Assembly: GCF_038502225.1 (NCBI RefSeq)
Contig: NC_091369.1
Coordinates: 9,488,305-9,552,304 of the forward strand
Reading direction: 5' to 3'
DNA: 64,000 nt
DNA from: Cherax quadricarinatus
Taxonomy: Eukaryota; Arthropoda; Malacostraca; Decapoda; Parastacidae
The notes below the pieces were generated by a model. The model worked only from the letters and a program-made list of their open reading frames with translations, searched no databases and was not told the DNA's origin. How positions within the stretch are numbered: position 1 is the first letter of the stretch; the number at the start of each line of letters is the position of its first letter. The position numbers and the translations under genes are program-made. This document shows, one piece after another, positions 20,405-30,735 of the stretch.

Positions 20405-21200
20405 TAGCTGAAACTTCATTCTTACGGAGACTGATCGCACAGAAATTATCGGGGTAAAATCTGAAGCACATTTTTGCTAGGAGGAAAGGAAGTTATTAGA
20501 TATTAAGCTCTTTAATCTACAAGGTCATTCTGCACAAAAAAAGCTAAATTCAACCATACATCCTAACACACCACGATAAAATTACAGTACGGAGATGAAA
20601 AGAATTGAATCAACAGTATAAAAAAAAATATTTAGGTTAAAATTAATGTACCCATAAAAAAATCGAAACGGTAACTTTATGACTTGCCTAAAACTCCACG
20701 AGGTCCCTACGCACACCAGTAATTATAAAAACCACGACCAGGCCGAAAAGGCTGAAGCCATGGGCAAACATTTAAAATATGCTTCACAGTTATCTGCATG
20801 TCGCATATAACCGGCAAGCAAGAGATAATTACATTTTTCGGCGAAATCCCCCCCCCGGGTTTCGTACATCCACTCGGAAATCGCTGGTACCAAACGAGTC
20901 TGCCTGGGCCACTCATACGTTCGTGACTCACTCTTGGGCACATTAAATGTCTTATTTTACGTTAATAAACACATTTTCTATGATATTTTCTTCAAAATTA
21001 TATAATAACCATGTTACATAGCACATAAATATGCCTTCGTTACTCATTCACTAAGAGTGTCCCTCTAGTATTAACGCCAGTAATACTACTAATACGTAAT
21101 AATACTCTTGGGTACATTAAATGTCTTATTTTAGGTTAATATAGGCATTTTCATTAATCCATCTATGGTATTTTCTTCAAAATTATATAACACGTTACAT
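20405..21200. other. no gene seen
   Basis: A sub-repeat is visible: actcttgggtacattaaatg near 21105 and cactcttgggcacattaaat near 20930 introduce similar stretches with ttttcttcaaaattatataa. This is a roughly 180-bp imperfect direct duplication (about 20930-21030 and 21105-21200). Confidence 0.45.
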
Positions 21201-21204
21201 GGCA

Positions 21205-21565
21205 TATAAGCATGCAATGTTTATATGCCATGATAGCATATAAACATGTATAGCATATATACCATGATAGCATATAAATATGTATAGCATATATGTCATG
21301 ATAGCATATAAACATGTATAGCATATACATGCCATGATAGCATATAAACATGTATAGCATATATACCATGATAGCATATAAACATGTATAGCATATGTCA
21401 TGATAGCATATAAACATGTATAGCATATACATGCCATGATAGCATATAAACATGTATAGCATATATACCATGATAGCATATAAATATGTATAGCATACAT
21501 GTCATGATAGCATATAAACATGTATAGCATATACATGCCATGATAGCATATAAACATGTTTAGTT
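21205..21565. repeat. 34-bp AT-rich minisatellite, 10 copies
   Basis: The unit tgatagcatataaacatgta plus tagcatatatacca repeats with starts at 21231, 21265, 21299, 21335, 21369, 21401, 21437, 21471, 21505 and 21541 (spacing 32-36). Length variation comes from the variable atat/acatg segment. Confidence 0.95.
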
Positions 21566-21949
21566 TATATGTTATCGTGGGGTCGGTGAAGGGTAAACAT
21601 TACGTTGTCTCTGGTCCAGCTTCAGAGAAAACGTGTATGAATCTGCCTTGGCCAAGTAATCGCCCTTAATACATAACGCTTTTGTTGATGTTGATGGCAA
21701 CTAAAGGTAGTTGTTAGAAACGATTAAACTCAGTGAACATGGTATGTCGATGGTAATAATATGGCTGTAGGCCGCAGTGTATGTAGCCGGTAGGTGTACA
21801 CCTGGGATGTAGTCCGCCTGGGACTACAAATATATACTACTCACCAACAAGAGTCTTCAATAAAGGTATGTAATATTCATTTATCATTAAAATTAGTCAT
21901 TTATATTTATTTTTCATTTTTTCTGTATGTAAAACTATAGTTATTCTCT

Positions 21950-22110
21950 ATAAAATGTATTTTTTTTATATTTTTGGGTGTGTGCAACGGATTAATTGGA
22001 TTTACATTATTTATGGGAAACATTACTTTGGTTTTCGGCCATTTCGGATTTCGGCCAACCTTCTGGAACGGATTAATTACGAAAACTGAGAATCTACTGT
22101 ATTTCAGTTA
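21950..22110. mobile_element. MITE-like terminal region (pogo/Tigger-like style)
   Basis: The pattern aacggattaattggatttac, ttatttatgggaaacatt, cggccatttcgg, ggaacggattaattacgaaa and actgagaatctactgtat resembles the ends of Tigger/pogo-like non-autonomous elements in animals. The match is from memory, and the opposite terminus was not defined. Confidence 0.45.
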
Positions 22111-22304
22111 CTCAAAGACTCATAATGCACAATCACAATATATACAAGAGTTATCATCTCTCAACCTGTGCTAGATGCGTCTCAAGTGTCCTTTCTTTCT
22201 ACAAGCCACACAATTTTTATTCCTTGTATCTTTTAGACAGCTTAGCCAGTAAAGCAATAAAACTGGTGAACAGTTCAGAAGAAGAAATGAAGATTTTTTT
22301 TCTA

Positions 22305-22405
22305 CTCCACACCTCGAGGTTACCCGAGGGCAATTTTGGGGGTTACCGCCCCTGCGGCCCAGTTACCAAACCAGGTATCTTGGATGATGACCTGATCAAT
22401 ACATG
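22305..22405 (-). repeat. retrotransposon 3'-tail fragment
   Basis: The block cctcgaggttacccgagggc, then cgcccctgcggcccagttac and gatgacctgatcaa, is the GCGGCCC tail truncated after about 100 bp. Confidence 0.6.
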
Positions 22406-22409
22406 TTAA

Positions 22410-23075
22410 ACCTCAAAGGTACACAAAACCTCCGGGGTTTAAATACAATGCCTGTCTAAACTGCTTTTACCTGATGTGTGGCTACATTTTTTTTTCAAAA
22501 TTAATTCTAAATTTAGTTGCTAGAGGCTCGTCTTTAATTCCAACTTGATCTGAATCACCTATCTCGCAATAAGGGTATTTACACAGGAGATGGACGTCAT
22601 ATACACAATTCGAAGGTCGACGACCTGTTTATAATCTTGACAAAGCAACTTGCCTCGCCTAAAGTTACTGGGTTTATAGCATCCGTGGGCTCTATTCAAG
22701 TTGCTCTCCTTCCTTGCCGTGCCTCCCCGGCTCTGGACTCCACTGAACAAACCAAACTCTACTGGAATGGCAGTTTTTAAGTTCTCACAGCTACTGAACC
22801 AATAATGCATTACTTGACATCTTTTCTTCGTCCTACTGATTTCCCAATTCTTAATAAGAGGACCATTACACGGACTTGGATGCACTAAGAAAAACAAAAT
22901 TTAGATGTAGTATACAAAATCCCATCAAAAACAATAACAGGAAAAGTTTGCATGTGGATTTTTTTTATTTTATAACAAATCGGATGAAAAAATTAACAGT
23001 TGATAAAGTAGTATAAGAAACTGTTACCATGAAAGCTGTGTTCAAGGCAAAGTACTCACCAACATTTTCTCGTAT
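22410..23075. other. no supported gene
   Basis: A minus-strand frame of 112 codons (22559-22897) has a non-repetitive composition but no domain I recognise. It may be transposon-derived. Confidence 0.25.
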
Positions 23076-23079
23076 CAAA

Positions 23080-23830
23080 CAAATATATACACAGATCAGA
23101 GCACTATATCATTCTCTGCAGACGATACTAGAATCTGCACTAGAATTTGTACGGAAGTAGCAACCACTGACGACAGATCTCCAAGTCAATGTTAACAAGG
23201 TCTTCCAATGAACCCTAGAAAACATTATGTTGTTCTGCGAGGGAAAAAAAGTAGTTGCTCTTCTTTAGGACTTTTTAACTGAAAAACTGGAGAGTGACAT
23301 AAGACAGTCATGAGCTATCACAAACGCAAAGAAATTAAGAGGATGATTAACTAGGGCCTTCAAAATAAGATGCTAAATATATAATGATACTCTTGAATCA
23401 CTTGAGCTAGAGACTGGAATACTGCTAGACAGTAACAGCCGTCCGTATAAATTTAATAAATCCCCTAAATTATCGAGAATGCCTTAATTAACTCCCTTGG
23501 AAGATGTGTGTTTAATTTAATCATAATTTGCACTTGGAAAAATCTGAAAGGACTGATCCCAAATCTGCACACCAAAATTATTTCCAAAGAAAGGAAGAGG
23601 CTTAGCAGATGGTGAAAAATGCCATCAGAGAAGTAATAAGAACAAGAATAACTCAGTAAGTAAAATGGAACTACATTTTTCAATACCTTTGCTTCATATT
23701 TAAGAGGAATTACCAACAGACTCCCAGCTGTCTTCACGATTATCTGGGTTGTGGTGCCAACGTTGGACAGCGTTCGGCTAACATCAACAATCAGGTTGAT
23801 AAAGCTATCAGGGGCTCGGGGGAGGAGGAA
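23080..23830 (+). pseudogene. decayed non-LTR RT
   Basis: The plus strand holds SFSADDTRICT (palm motif C, near 23110) and a KLRG-LTRAFK segment. It continues with IICTWKNLKGLIPNLHTKII and LRGITNRLPAVF, collinear with the 33.6-kb reference. Stops and deletions are frequent, and the conserved DQ-GC tail is replaced by eroded sequence ending atcaggttgataaagctatc. It is an old copy. Confidence 0.65.
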
Positions 23831-23956
23831 GCAATGACCACAAGAATCGTCTGTCGGTAACTCAGCGAATTATACAAATCCACTGTGGAAGAACATGACA
23901 AGAAAATATAGCTAATTTCTGTTCGCACAGTGTAACTATTATTTATACTATGGTAA

Positions 23957-23958
<2 letters not shown>

Positions 23959-23987
<29 letters not shown>
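23959..23987. repeat. (CA)n microsatellite
   Basis: About 14 units without an adjacent retroelement. Confidence 0.97.
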
Positions 23988-23989
<2 letters not shown>

Positions 23990-24410
23990 CAGTGTACGCC
24001 AACGGAGTCAACCAATCACGAGTGTACACGCGTTTTCAGTCTTCACTAACACCTTACAACGACCCACAAAACAACTGCATAGCCTCCAAATGCCTCCCAT
24101 CATTGTTAATTACCACAATAGATAAACACCAACAAATGTGGCAAACTTGAAGTAACCTATATACAATATACGCTTCAGCTTCACCTCAGAAGGCACCTAA
24201 TGATCTTGTTAAGCTTCGTACAAAAATGTAACCCACTTACATTTGAGTATAGCTTCAAGTGCTTCCACGGATCATCGCCCTCCTCCCTGGCTCTCCTGCT
24301 GCAGGACGGCCACATCAACCGGTCCACATACAATTTTAAAACCGTAATTTGGCGAAGAAGCTTTAAGAGATGTTTTTTGTCCATCCTGGGCATTAAGTCG
24401 ACGCTTTACC
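23990..24410. other. no supported gene
   Basis: Two overlapping opposite frames of about 70 codons around 24181-24415. The plus frame (MILLSFVQKCNPLTFEYSFK) shows no recognisable domain. Confidence 0.3.
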
Positions 24411-24414
24411 TGTG

Positions 24415-24680
24415 ACTGCTTTCGAGGGTGCTTCTACCCCTCCCCCCCCAGCCCAGTCTAAAGCCAAGTTTTCCTAAAGATAGCCTTGGCAACCAGGTTG
24501 TGCAAGTTTAGCCGCCTGCATGCCTATATAACCACCACAAACCTGCTAATCCCGCACCTGAAAAAATAAATTGTCCAGTTTCTTGAAAACTTTATCTTCG
24601 TTTCAGCACATATTTATGATACCTTCTGGTACAGAGTTGAGTCTTGGTGCCATGAATATTAACATTCTCTAACTGATAAT
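24415..24680 (-). repeat. retrotransposon 3'-end relic
   Basis: The minus strand holds ctttcgagggtgcttctacc, caaccaggttgtgcaag and ttgtccagtttcttgaaaac. The last segment is the usual position of KELDKF in the RT C-terminus. Confidence 0.5.
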
Positions 24681-25014
24681 GATCCAAGGCTGGGAGGAAA
24701 GTCTTAAATTTTCTCTAAAAATAGTGGGTTTATAGTGAATATTTCAGCAACGGTATTGTGAATTATTCTTAACTGGAATGTATGCCTTCAGCTCTCAGTT
24801 GTAGCTAAGTACCACAGACCAGACCAGCTGCTTTACAGCCCCAAGAAACTCCAAGTCTTGAATCTTTTATGCTTCTACTCGCGTGCTAATTGCATTCCAA
24901 AACATTATTGGCCTTAGGAGTGTTCAGTCCACCCGTCTTAGTGATTCTATAAGCACTGCAGACAGAAAGAGCTGACGAACCGGCAAAAATACACACAACT
25001 GATTAACTTACCTG

Positions 25015-25165
25015 TGATCTGTTTCGAGGGCTCTACTACCCTGGCAGACCTGCCTGGCGTGAGACTTCCCTGATGACTGCTTGATCACCCTCAAAATTAC
25101 CTGAAAATTATTTAGGGAATCACTGCCCCTGCAGCCCGGTCCCTGACCGGGCTGTAATATACCTG
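25015..25165 (-). repeat. two retrotransposon tail fragments
   Basis: The block gtgatctgtttcgagggctc, then tcactgcccctgcagcccgg, shows two tails from different subfamilies in tandem. Confidence 0.5.
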
Positions 25166-25169
25166 TAAT

Positions 25170-25210
25170 ATGCCTGTAATATATCCAGACACTGGGTATA
25201 TTACAGGCAT
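25170..25210. other. strong hairpin
   Basis: The arms atgcctgtaatata (25170-25183) and tatattacaggcat (25197-25210) are exact complements. Pairing extends inward through tccag/ctggg (one T-G) to a 3-nt loop, giving a 19-bp stem. Confidence 0.85.
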
Positions 25211-25389
25211 GGGTATAACACACATCACCATTTTTTAATGCCGCACATAATTAAAGCATAAGAAAACTGCAAAGCTGAAGAGATCACGCCTAACTTTCTA
25301 TCAAATAAAACCAGAGGCCTCAAGCTGGAAAGCTTGAGGCCTCCATCAGTACCTGCCACAAATTCTCTGAAGTCCGAGTGCAGCAGGAA

Positions 25390-25760
25390 CCATCGCAGAC
25401 GATACTAGAATTTGTATTGCAGTTACATTCACCCAGGACACAAACTTCCAAAAGCATGAAAAAGTTTTCCAGTGAGCTATAGAAAACTGAAATGTTCAAC
25501 AACGACAAATTTTTGCTACTTCGCTTCGATGTCACCACGGTAAAGGGTCCCAAGAGTCGGCTGGAGAACCAGGGGATGACAAGATCATAACATACAAAAT
25601 ACTCTTAGGATTATATGGAGTGGACGGATTCTCAAATGGTAGAAAAAACCCACTAGAGAGAAAAAAAAAAGGACGTTAGGAGGTACCTTTTCAGTCTCAA
25701 GTCACTAATCTCACGACTGATCGAAAAAAGCTACGAGGCGAGGGTAAAAACTACAAACTG
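25390..25760 (+). pseudogene. decayed non-LTR RT fragment
   Basis: The plus strand reads IADDTRICIAVTF (palm motif C), then DKIITYKILLGLYGVDGFSN and RKNP. The last part resembles the C-terminal ITTYKILRGID of the (AC)n family. Two subfamilies may be joined here. Confidence 0.5.
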
Positions 25761-26104
25761 ACCCTTGCGAGTATAACACGTATCTACAAAGAGTACACTC
25801 AAACACAAGCAAAAATAAAACAAGTTTTACGGAAAATTCTAAATATGCTGGCATAAAGTCATGCAACCAAGATACATTACTGCCACACCTCACCACATAA
25901 ATAAAAAAAACACGCTTTGTTGTTAATGTCGACACACCCCTAACTACCTTGCTCTAACATTAAAAGTTAAGACGGGCCACGAACACACTTGTCTATCCAG
26001 GAATAAACCATATATTACAGTAATATGAGGAACAACTGACCTACTCAAGGAGTGACAAAACGTTTACACGCGAGCATCACAGTTGTCACAAGTATGGAAC
26101 TTCG

Positions 26105-26200
26105 CCCAGTTACCTGAAGGATGGAGGTTCCGGGAGGGTCAAGCCTACATGGTCCGGTCCCAGACCCAGCTAGGCCGTGAATCTGTTTAAATAAGCGTTG
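26105..26200 (-). repeat. retrotransposon 3'-tail fragment
   Basis: The block ttacctgaaggatggaggtt, then tccggtcccagacccagcta, is an eroded tail. Confidence 0.5.
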
Positions 26201-26516
26201 GAGGGTATATTACAACCAACAATACACTTCATTGTTTGTCTGTATGATCTAGTAGCGATGATATTAAACATTTTAAAATGCAAAGTCAATCTATTTTAAA
26301 GTAAATATAACTAAGATTTACAATTTATGTTGGTTCTGATGCCACTGTTATTTTTGTAATTAAGTATTACTACCTCAGAACCACTTGTTTATTGGTTAAT
26401 ATAAACATGGGCAAATATCACTATAAAGTACACAATGTACTTGACTTTCACAGCTGGATTTTTTTGTCAATTACATGTATAAAATTCAGCACTGGTTTTA
26501 TTCTCTCCCTATTCAC

Positions 26517-26567
26517 AGACCGGGCCGCGGGGGGCGCTGAGCCCCGAAACCCTCTCCAGGTATACCC
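26517..26567 (+). repeat. retrotransposon 3'-terminal 50 bp
   Basis: The block agaccgggccgcggggggcg, then accctctccaggtatacccc, keeps only the terminal bases in plus orientation. Confidence 0.55.
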
Positions 26568-26782
26568 CTCACTCCCTCCCTCTTACTTTCCACCTGTAAT
26601 TCCCCGCCACCTAACTTTTTCTTTTATTGCCTTCGTCCTCTTTCCACTTCCCGTTAGTTGCTTATCCTCTTTCTGCCAGTCCCCCTCCTCCATTAACTCT
26701 CAATCTTTACCCACCCGAGGTCTCCCTCCATTCCCCCTTTCTCTCGCCCGCCCTCTTCTACCGGTTGACTGTATCGGTGGTG

Positions 26783-27200
26783 TTGGGGGGGGGGGGGAAA
26801 ATCGCCCCCGCGGCCTGGTCTGTGATCAAGCCTCCTGAGTGACAATCTGACTGGTCAGGCTGTTAGTGCTGGTTGCATGTAATACAACGTAGGCACCACA
26901 CCCAGGCTGGCAATGAACAGTTAGCATAAACTTGTCACATTCCCTCTTACGAAAGTATTCGTAAGTACTGGAAACTTGTGTATATTAATTGTAATGACCC
27001 CTCCCCCCCCACCTTTTCATGGGAAGTGGAGTGGGTATTGTATGCTGTCTGCAGAGCCTTCCCTCTCTAGTAAGAAGTAATATCCAATCGAAGATTTGAG
27101 CTAGCCCTCCTGTAATTTCCACGTGTAAATTATCATTTCTCTCTCCTGCGCTCCAGGGAGTATAGTTTGAGGGATTTTAGCCTCTCTAAACAAAATTGAT
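26783..27200 (-). repeat. retrotransposon 3'-end relic
   Basis: The minus strand holds cgcccccgcggcctggtctg, ctgactggtcaggctgttag and C-terminal RT remnants up to the SLERRREK segment (cctgcgctccagggagtata). It is collinear with 33.65-34.06 kb. Confidence 0.7.
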
Positions 27201-27259
27201 ATTTGACTTGATAAATGCAGGCAATGCAAGTTGTATGTACATTTTCCATCCTTAAATTG

Positions 27260-27640
27260 TGGTGTTGAATGTGGTGGTGACACTTCACCTTAGATACTTT
27301 CATCTGACCTCCTGTGTCAAGCTGGACCTTTGTAGTCTGAATGAAATAGTCATTCATGCATTCTCTTTCTTTCTCATTCCTTTCCCCTCTAACCCTCCGC
27401 TCTTCTACCCTCTCCCCCTTCTCCTTCACTCTCCCTCAACCCCATCCCTCTCTTACCTTCCCTCCCTCTCCTTCACTCTCACTTTATCCATCCCCTCTCT
27501 TAAACCTTCCCCTACTACCCTCTCCTTAATCCTTTCCCTTACCTCTCTCTTTCCTCTCTTGCCCATATCCTTTTCCTACATCACACCTCTCCTACATTTG
27601 TCATCTCCCTCTAGCCCTCCACCTTCCTCTGTATTACGTG
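27260..27640. repeat. polypyrimidine low-complexity tract
   Basis: Long CT-rich stretch on the plus strand (ctccttcactctccctcaac and similar). Open frames here are compositional artefacts. Confidence 0.8.
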
Positions 27641-28171
27641 ACAGAATATGACAGGGAAATAACTATCTTTTCTTTCCACTGTGTAACAAGAGTCGTTTGG
27701 CTGCAAACTGCTGATGAATCCATTTTTCTTTAATAAAACACTCCCTTCCCTGAGTGGGGAAGGAAGAGGAAGAAGCGGAAGGTGGAAATGCATGGTAAAA
27801 TTTTTAGACATGGAAGGTAGACAAGGGTGTAAAAAATTTTTAGGAGTGTACCTGGAGGGGTTATCGGGAGTGACCACGTGTCCAGACGTGAGGGGAGGGG
27901 GTACCGGGTGTGGGATTACACACAAGTAGACAGTAATCACCCATGGAGGTGCACACCTGTCACAGGTAGACACACAAAGTAAAGAGACAAATGACGCAAA
28001 GCCGACAAGTGGTGAAAAAGACAACAGCAGAGAGGAATTTTACTGAGATGTTTCGCTGTGGATAGAGTTCTTTAGTCTGTCCAAAGGAGAAACTTCAGTT
28101 TTTCTCTGCAACTGTCTTTTTCACACAGCAAGAGAGACCTGTATTAAAACGACGTCTCACTTACACGAGGC

Positions 28172-28245
28172 TACTTTATGTTTCACTTTTACGGGGCTTT
28201 ATCAAGTACTTAATAAAGCCTTATGTAGATGAAACGTCATACTAA
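28172..28245. ncRNA. inverted pair of hammerhead-like motifs, U3-A8 type
   Basis: Minus arm: TTGATAA (28205 to 28199), an extra A, a GCCCC-containing stem and GAAAC (28184 to 28180). Plus arm: TTAATAA (28210-28216), AGCC and GAAACGTC (28231-28238). The arms meet at agtact. Stem II is weak in both, so these are decayed. A further remnant (agatgtttcgctgtggatag) lies at about 28045 on the minus strand. Confidence 0.4.
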
Positions 28246-28288
28246 CACGAAATAGTAATACCACAACTGCAAACAAATCAGTGAAGGG

Positions 28289-28363
28289 ATGGGGGTTTAA
28301 ACCCATGACAAGCGAGTCCTTTAAACTTACAGAACAGTACGTTAACCACTCAACCAGCTGGCT
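28289..28363 (-). mobile_element. tRNA-like (SINE head), minus copy
   Basis: Its reverse complement starts gccagctggttgagtggtta and ends with a B-box-like gggtttaaaccc. It is an inverted mate of the next entry and about 75 nt long. Confidence 0.55.
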
Positions 28364-28385
28364 CTAGTTGGATGAATCTTATTCC

Positions 28386-28461
28386 AGCCAGCTGGACGAG
28401 AGGTTAACGCACCGGCCTGCGAGTTTCAAGACTCACTTGCCATGGGTTCTAACCCCATCCG
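28386..28461 (+). mobile_element. tRNA-like (SINE head), plus copy
   Basis: It starts gccagctggacgagaggtta and carries a B box gggttctaacccc (28444-28456). Acceptor pairing is poor, so it is a SINE head or tRNA relic and not a functional tRNA. Confidence 0.55.
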
Positions 28462-28947
28462 TTTCCTGATTTAGTAAAGGTCTCCTCTTGCAGCGTCTTC
28501 ACCACTTGTCAGCTACGCCATAGTTCAACAACTACCTCCTGTCATTCCTGTGTGCCAGTAGTAGGTTCTTAGTAACCACTCAGAGAGGTGCTATCCTCTT
28601 CTGAAAAAAATAGGTAATAGACTGTGATCGCCCAAGTAAGTACTACCCTCTTGTTACACGAGTGTGAAACGCAAACCTATTTTTTTGCATTTTGGCAGGA
28701 TTGCTGATCTTTTCTGTCTCACGAACACGTAAAACAAGAGCGAATCTTACAAATTTCTATTTACATACGGTATATAAATTTGCTTGTAACAGATAAGTGA
28801 ACTGTAGTTATAAATCCAAATGTACACCTGTTAACCCTTTTGGGGCCAAGTTCCTAGGCCTTTTGTGTATCCATATGTTGTTGTGCTACAGGATGGATAT
28901 GGGGTGCACAATAAACTTGCCACTTCGGTGGTAAAATCTAAAAATCT

Positions 28948-28992
28948 AATCTGTCTGAAACCAGGCCGAGGAGGCCTGGTTTCAGACAGATT
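28948..28992. other. perfect 20-bp hairpin
   Basis: The arm aatctgtctgaaaccaggcc (28948-28967), a 5-nt loop gagga, and its exact complement (28973-28992). Confidence 0.95.
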
Positions 28993-29139
28993 AACATGAT
29001 TAACACGAGAGATTATCAGATTTAACATCCTCGTATCTATTAAAGGAAGGAGGAGGAGGGGGGGGGATGTGTGAAGGAAATTACTTTCAGAAGGAAGCAT
29101 TAAACCCTTAAGAGTCAAAGCGCCTAGGGAAAGGGAGGT

Positions 29140-29215
29140 AATTAGGCTTAATCCAAATAAGAGAGAGCATTTCCAATTCCTTTAATCAAGAGCTCGGTGT
29201 CAATATCAAGACACG
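29140..29215 (-). mobile_element. hairpin-forming SINE-like fragment
   Basis: The block catttccaattcctttaatc, then aagagctcggtgtcaatatc, matches the family at 8960, 46975 and 59330. Confidence 0.5.
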
Positions 29216-29239
29216 AGTTCAGATGTAAGCAATGAGAGG

Positions 29240-30540
29240 GAAAAAAACTGGAGTGGAGGGAAGGATCGAGTTGTAGGTGAAGATGAAAGATGTAGATGGA
29301 AGGACATGAAGATGGAAGATGTAGATGGATGAAGATGGAAGATGAAAGGAACGAAGTCTGTGTATTACACAGGTGGGACGGAGTGGAAAATGTATAGGTG
29401 GAACGGAAGACAAAAGGGAGGGAGGAGGGAAAGAAGGTAGGGAAGGGTCTAACTCTAAGGAGTGTACAGAAAGGGAAAAGGGGGGGGGGGGAATCTGGAG
29501 TGCACAGACGGGAAAACAAGCAGGGAGAGTATAATTTAACATTAGCTACACTTATACCTTCTGAACAACGCATAAATACTTCCGTTCTTACACACGACCC
29601 GAGTGTGTTCTTACACACGATGTGGCATGCACAGAGTATGTTACAATTTATTGTGTATGTCACACTCCCATATAGACTTCTTCCCAACCAGTGAACCGGG
29701 TGCTGTTTAACGATCAGCAGGGTACCCATCGTTAAATCAGTACCTTGGTCGCCAAAGCTGAAGCAACGTGGTTCACTTGTGATAAGTATTGGCAGACTTC
29801 CCTAGCTGCTGGTTGAGCATGGTGCACACACCCTGGCTTCTGCTTTGCCATCTGTCACTGTGGTGTACACTTATTATTCTATCTATATATATTGTACATA
29901 GTGTACATACCTGTATATATCATCTGGTGAGGGCAAATATACATTACAGTCTACTGTTGAGCTTTGTTCCACATTCCCATTACGACCAGGTCTCACAGGC
30001 CACACTACCTGTGTTCGTAATACACGACCCGAGTGTTCTTACATACGATATTACATACTGAAAGTGACTTCCGGTAACGCTCAGGTAAAATTCCACCAGG
30101 ACGAGTTTTTGACACATTTTCCCCTGGATGCCACCCACAACAGTTTGCTAACACATTTTTATTGATAGCTTATCCCATGTACAGCAAAAAAATGTATTTT
30201 TTTTTTGTGAAGACAGGGTAAGTAGGAACGAAAAGGGTGGGAAGGGAGTGGATAATCTAAAGGGGAGGAGGTAGAGAGATGGAGGGGAGGGGGGGGAGGA
30301 GCAGGTCACCACATGAACGCACCAGCTGGTTGGCGCAACCCACATTAGACTTCATACGATAATAAATTGTCACCACAATCACAATATTAATATTATATTA
30401 GGTTGTGTGTTGTGAACCACAAGACAATATCACACTACAATATCTTCCCCCTGACTAGGTAAAATCGACAAAATGACAAAAAGAAACAGTTCAAATATCC
30501 TTTACTGAGAAGCTTTGCTTGGAGACCAAGCTTTTCAAGT
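29240..30540. other. purine-rich tract and unassigned sequence
   Basis: A GA-rich segment with a tandem gatggaagat motif runs from about 29270 to 29500. The phrase cttacacacgacccgagtgt recurs at 29588 and 30020 as a short direct repeat. No gene was seen. Confidence 0.45.
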
Positions 30541-30617
30541 ATACAGTGCTAGTCACGGCATTATGCCGCCCCTCCCCCACACACGTACCAAATACAAACA
30601 CATACCATGAAAGATTA

Positions 30618-30621
<4 letters not shown>

Positions 30622-30690
<69 letters not shown>
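30622..30690. repeat. (TA)n microsatellite inside the Tc1 element
   Basis: About 34 TA units lie in the 3' non-coding part of the transposon. Confidence 0.97.
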
Positions 30691-30695
<5 letters not shown>

Positions 30696-30735
30696 ATTAC
30701 TGGGGTTTTAATACTTGGTGCTGCGTCCTTTATAC

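Noticed and set aside
28386..28461. Functional tRNA gene
   Set aside because: A B box is present, but the acceptor arm does not pair and an inverted sister lies next to it. A SINE head or relic is more likely.
29690..30070. Solo LTR suggested by tgtacatacctgtatatatc and repeated cacgacccgagtgt phrases
   Set aside because: No TG...CA bounded pair with target duplication or primer-binding site could be defined.
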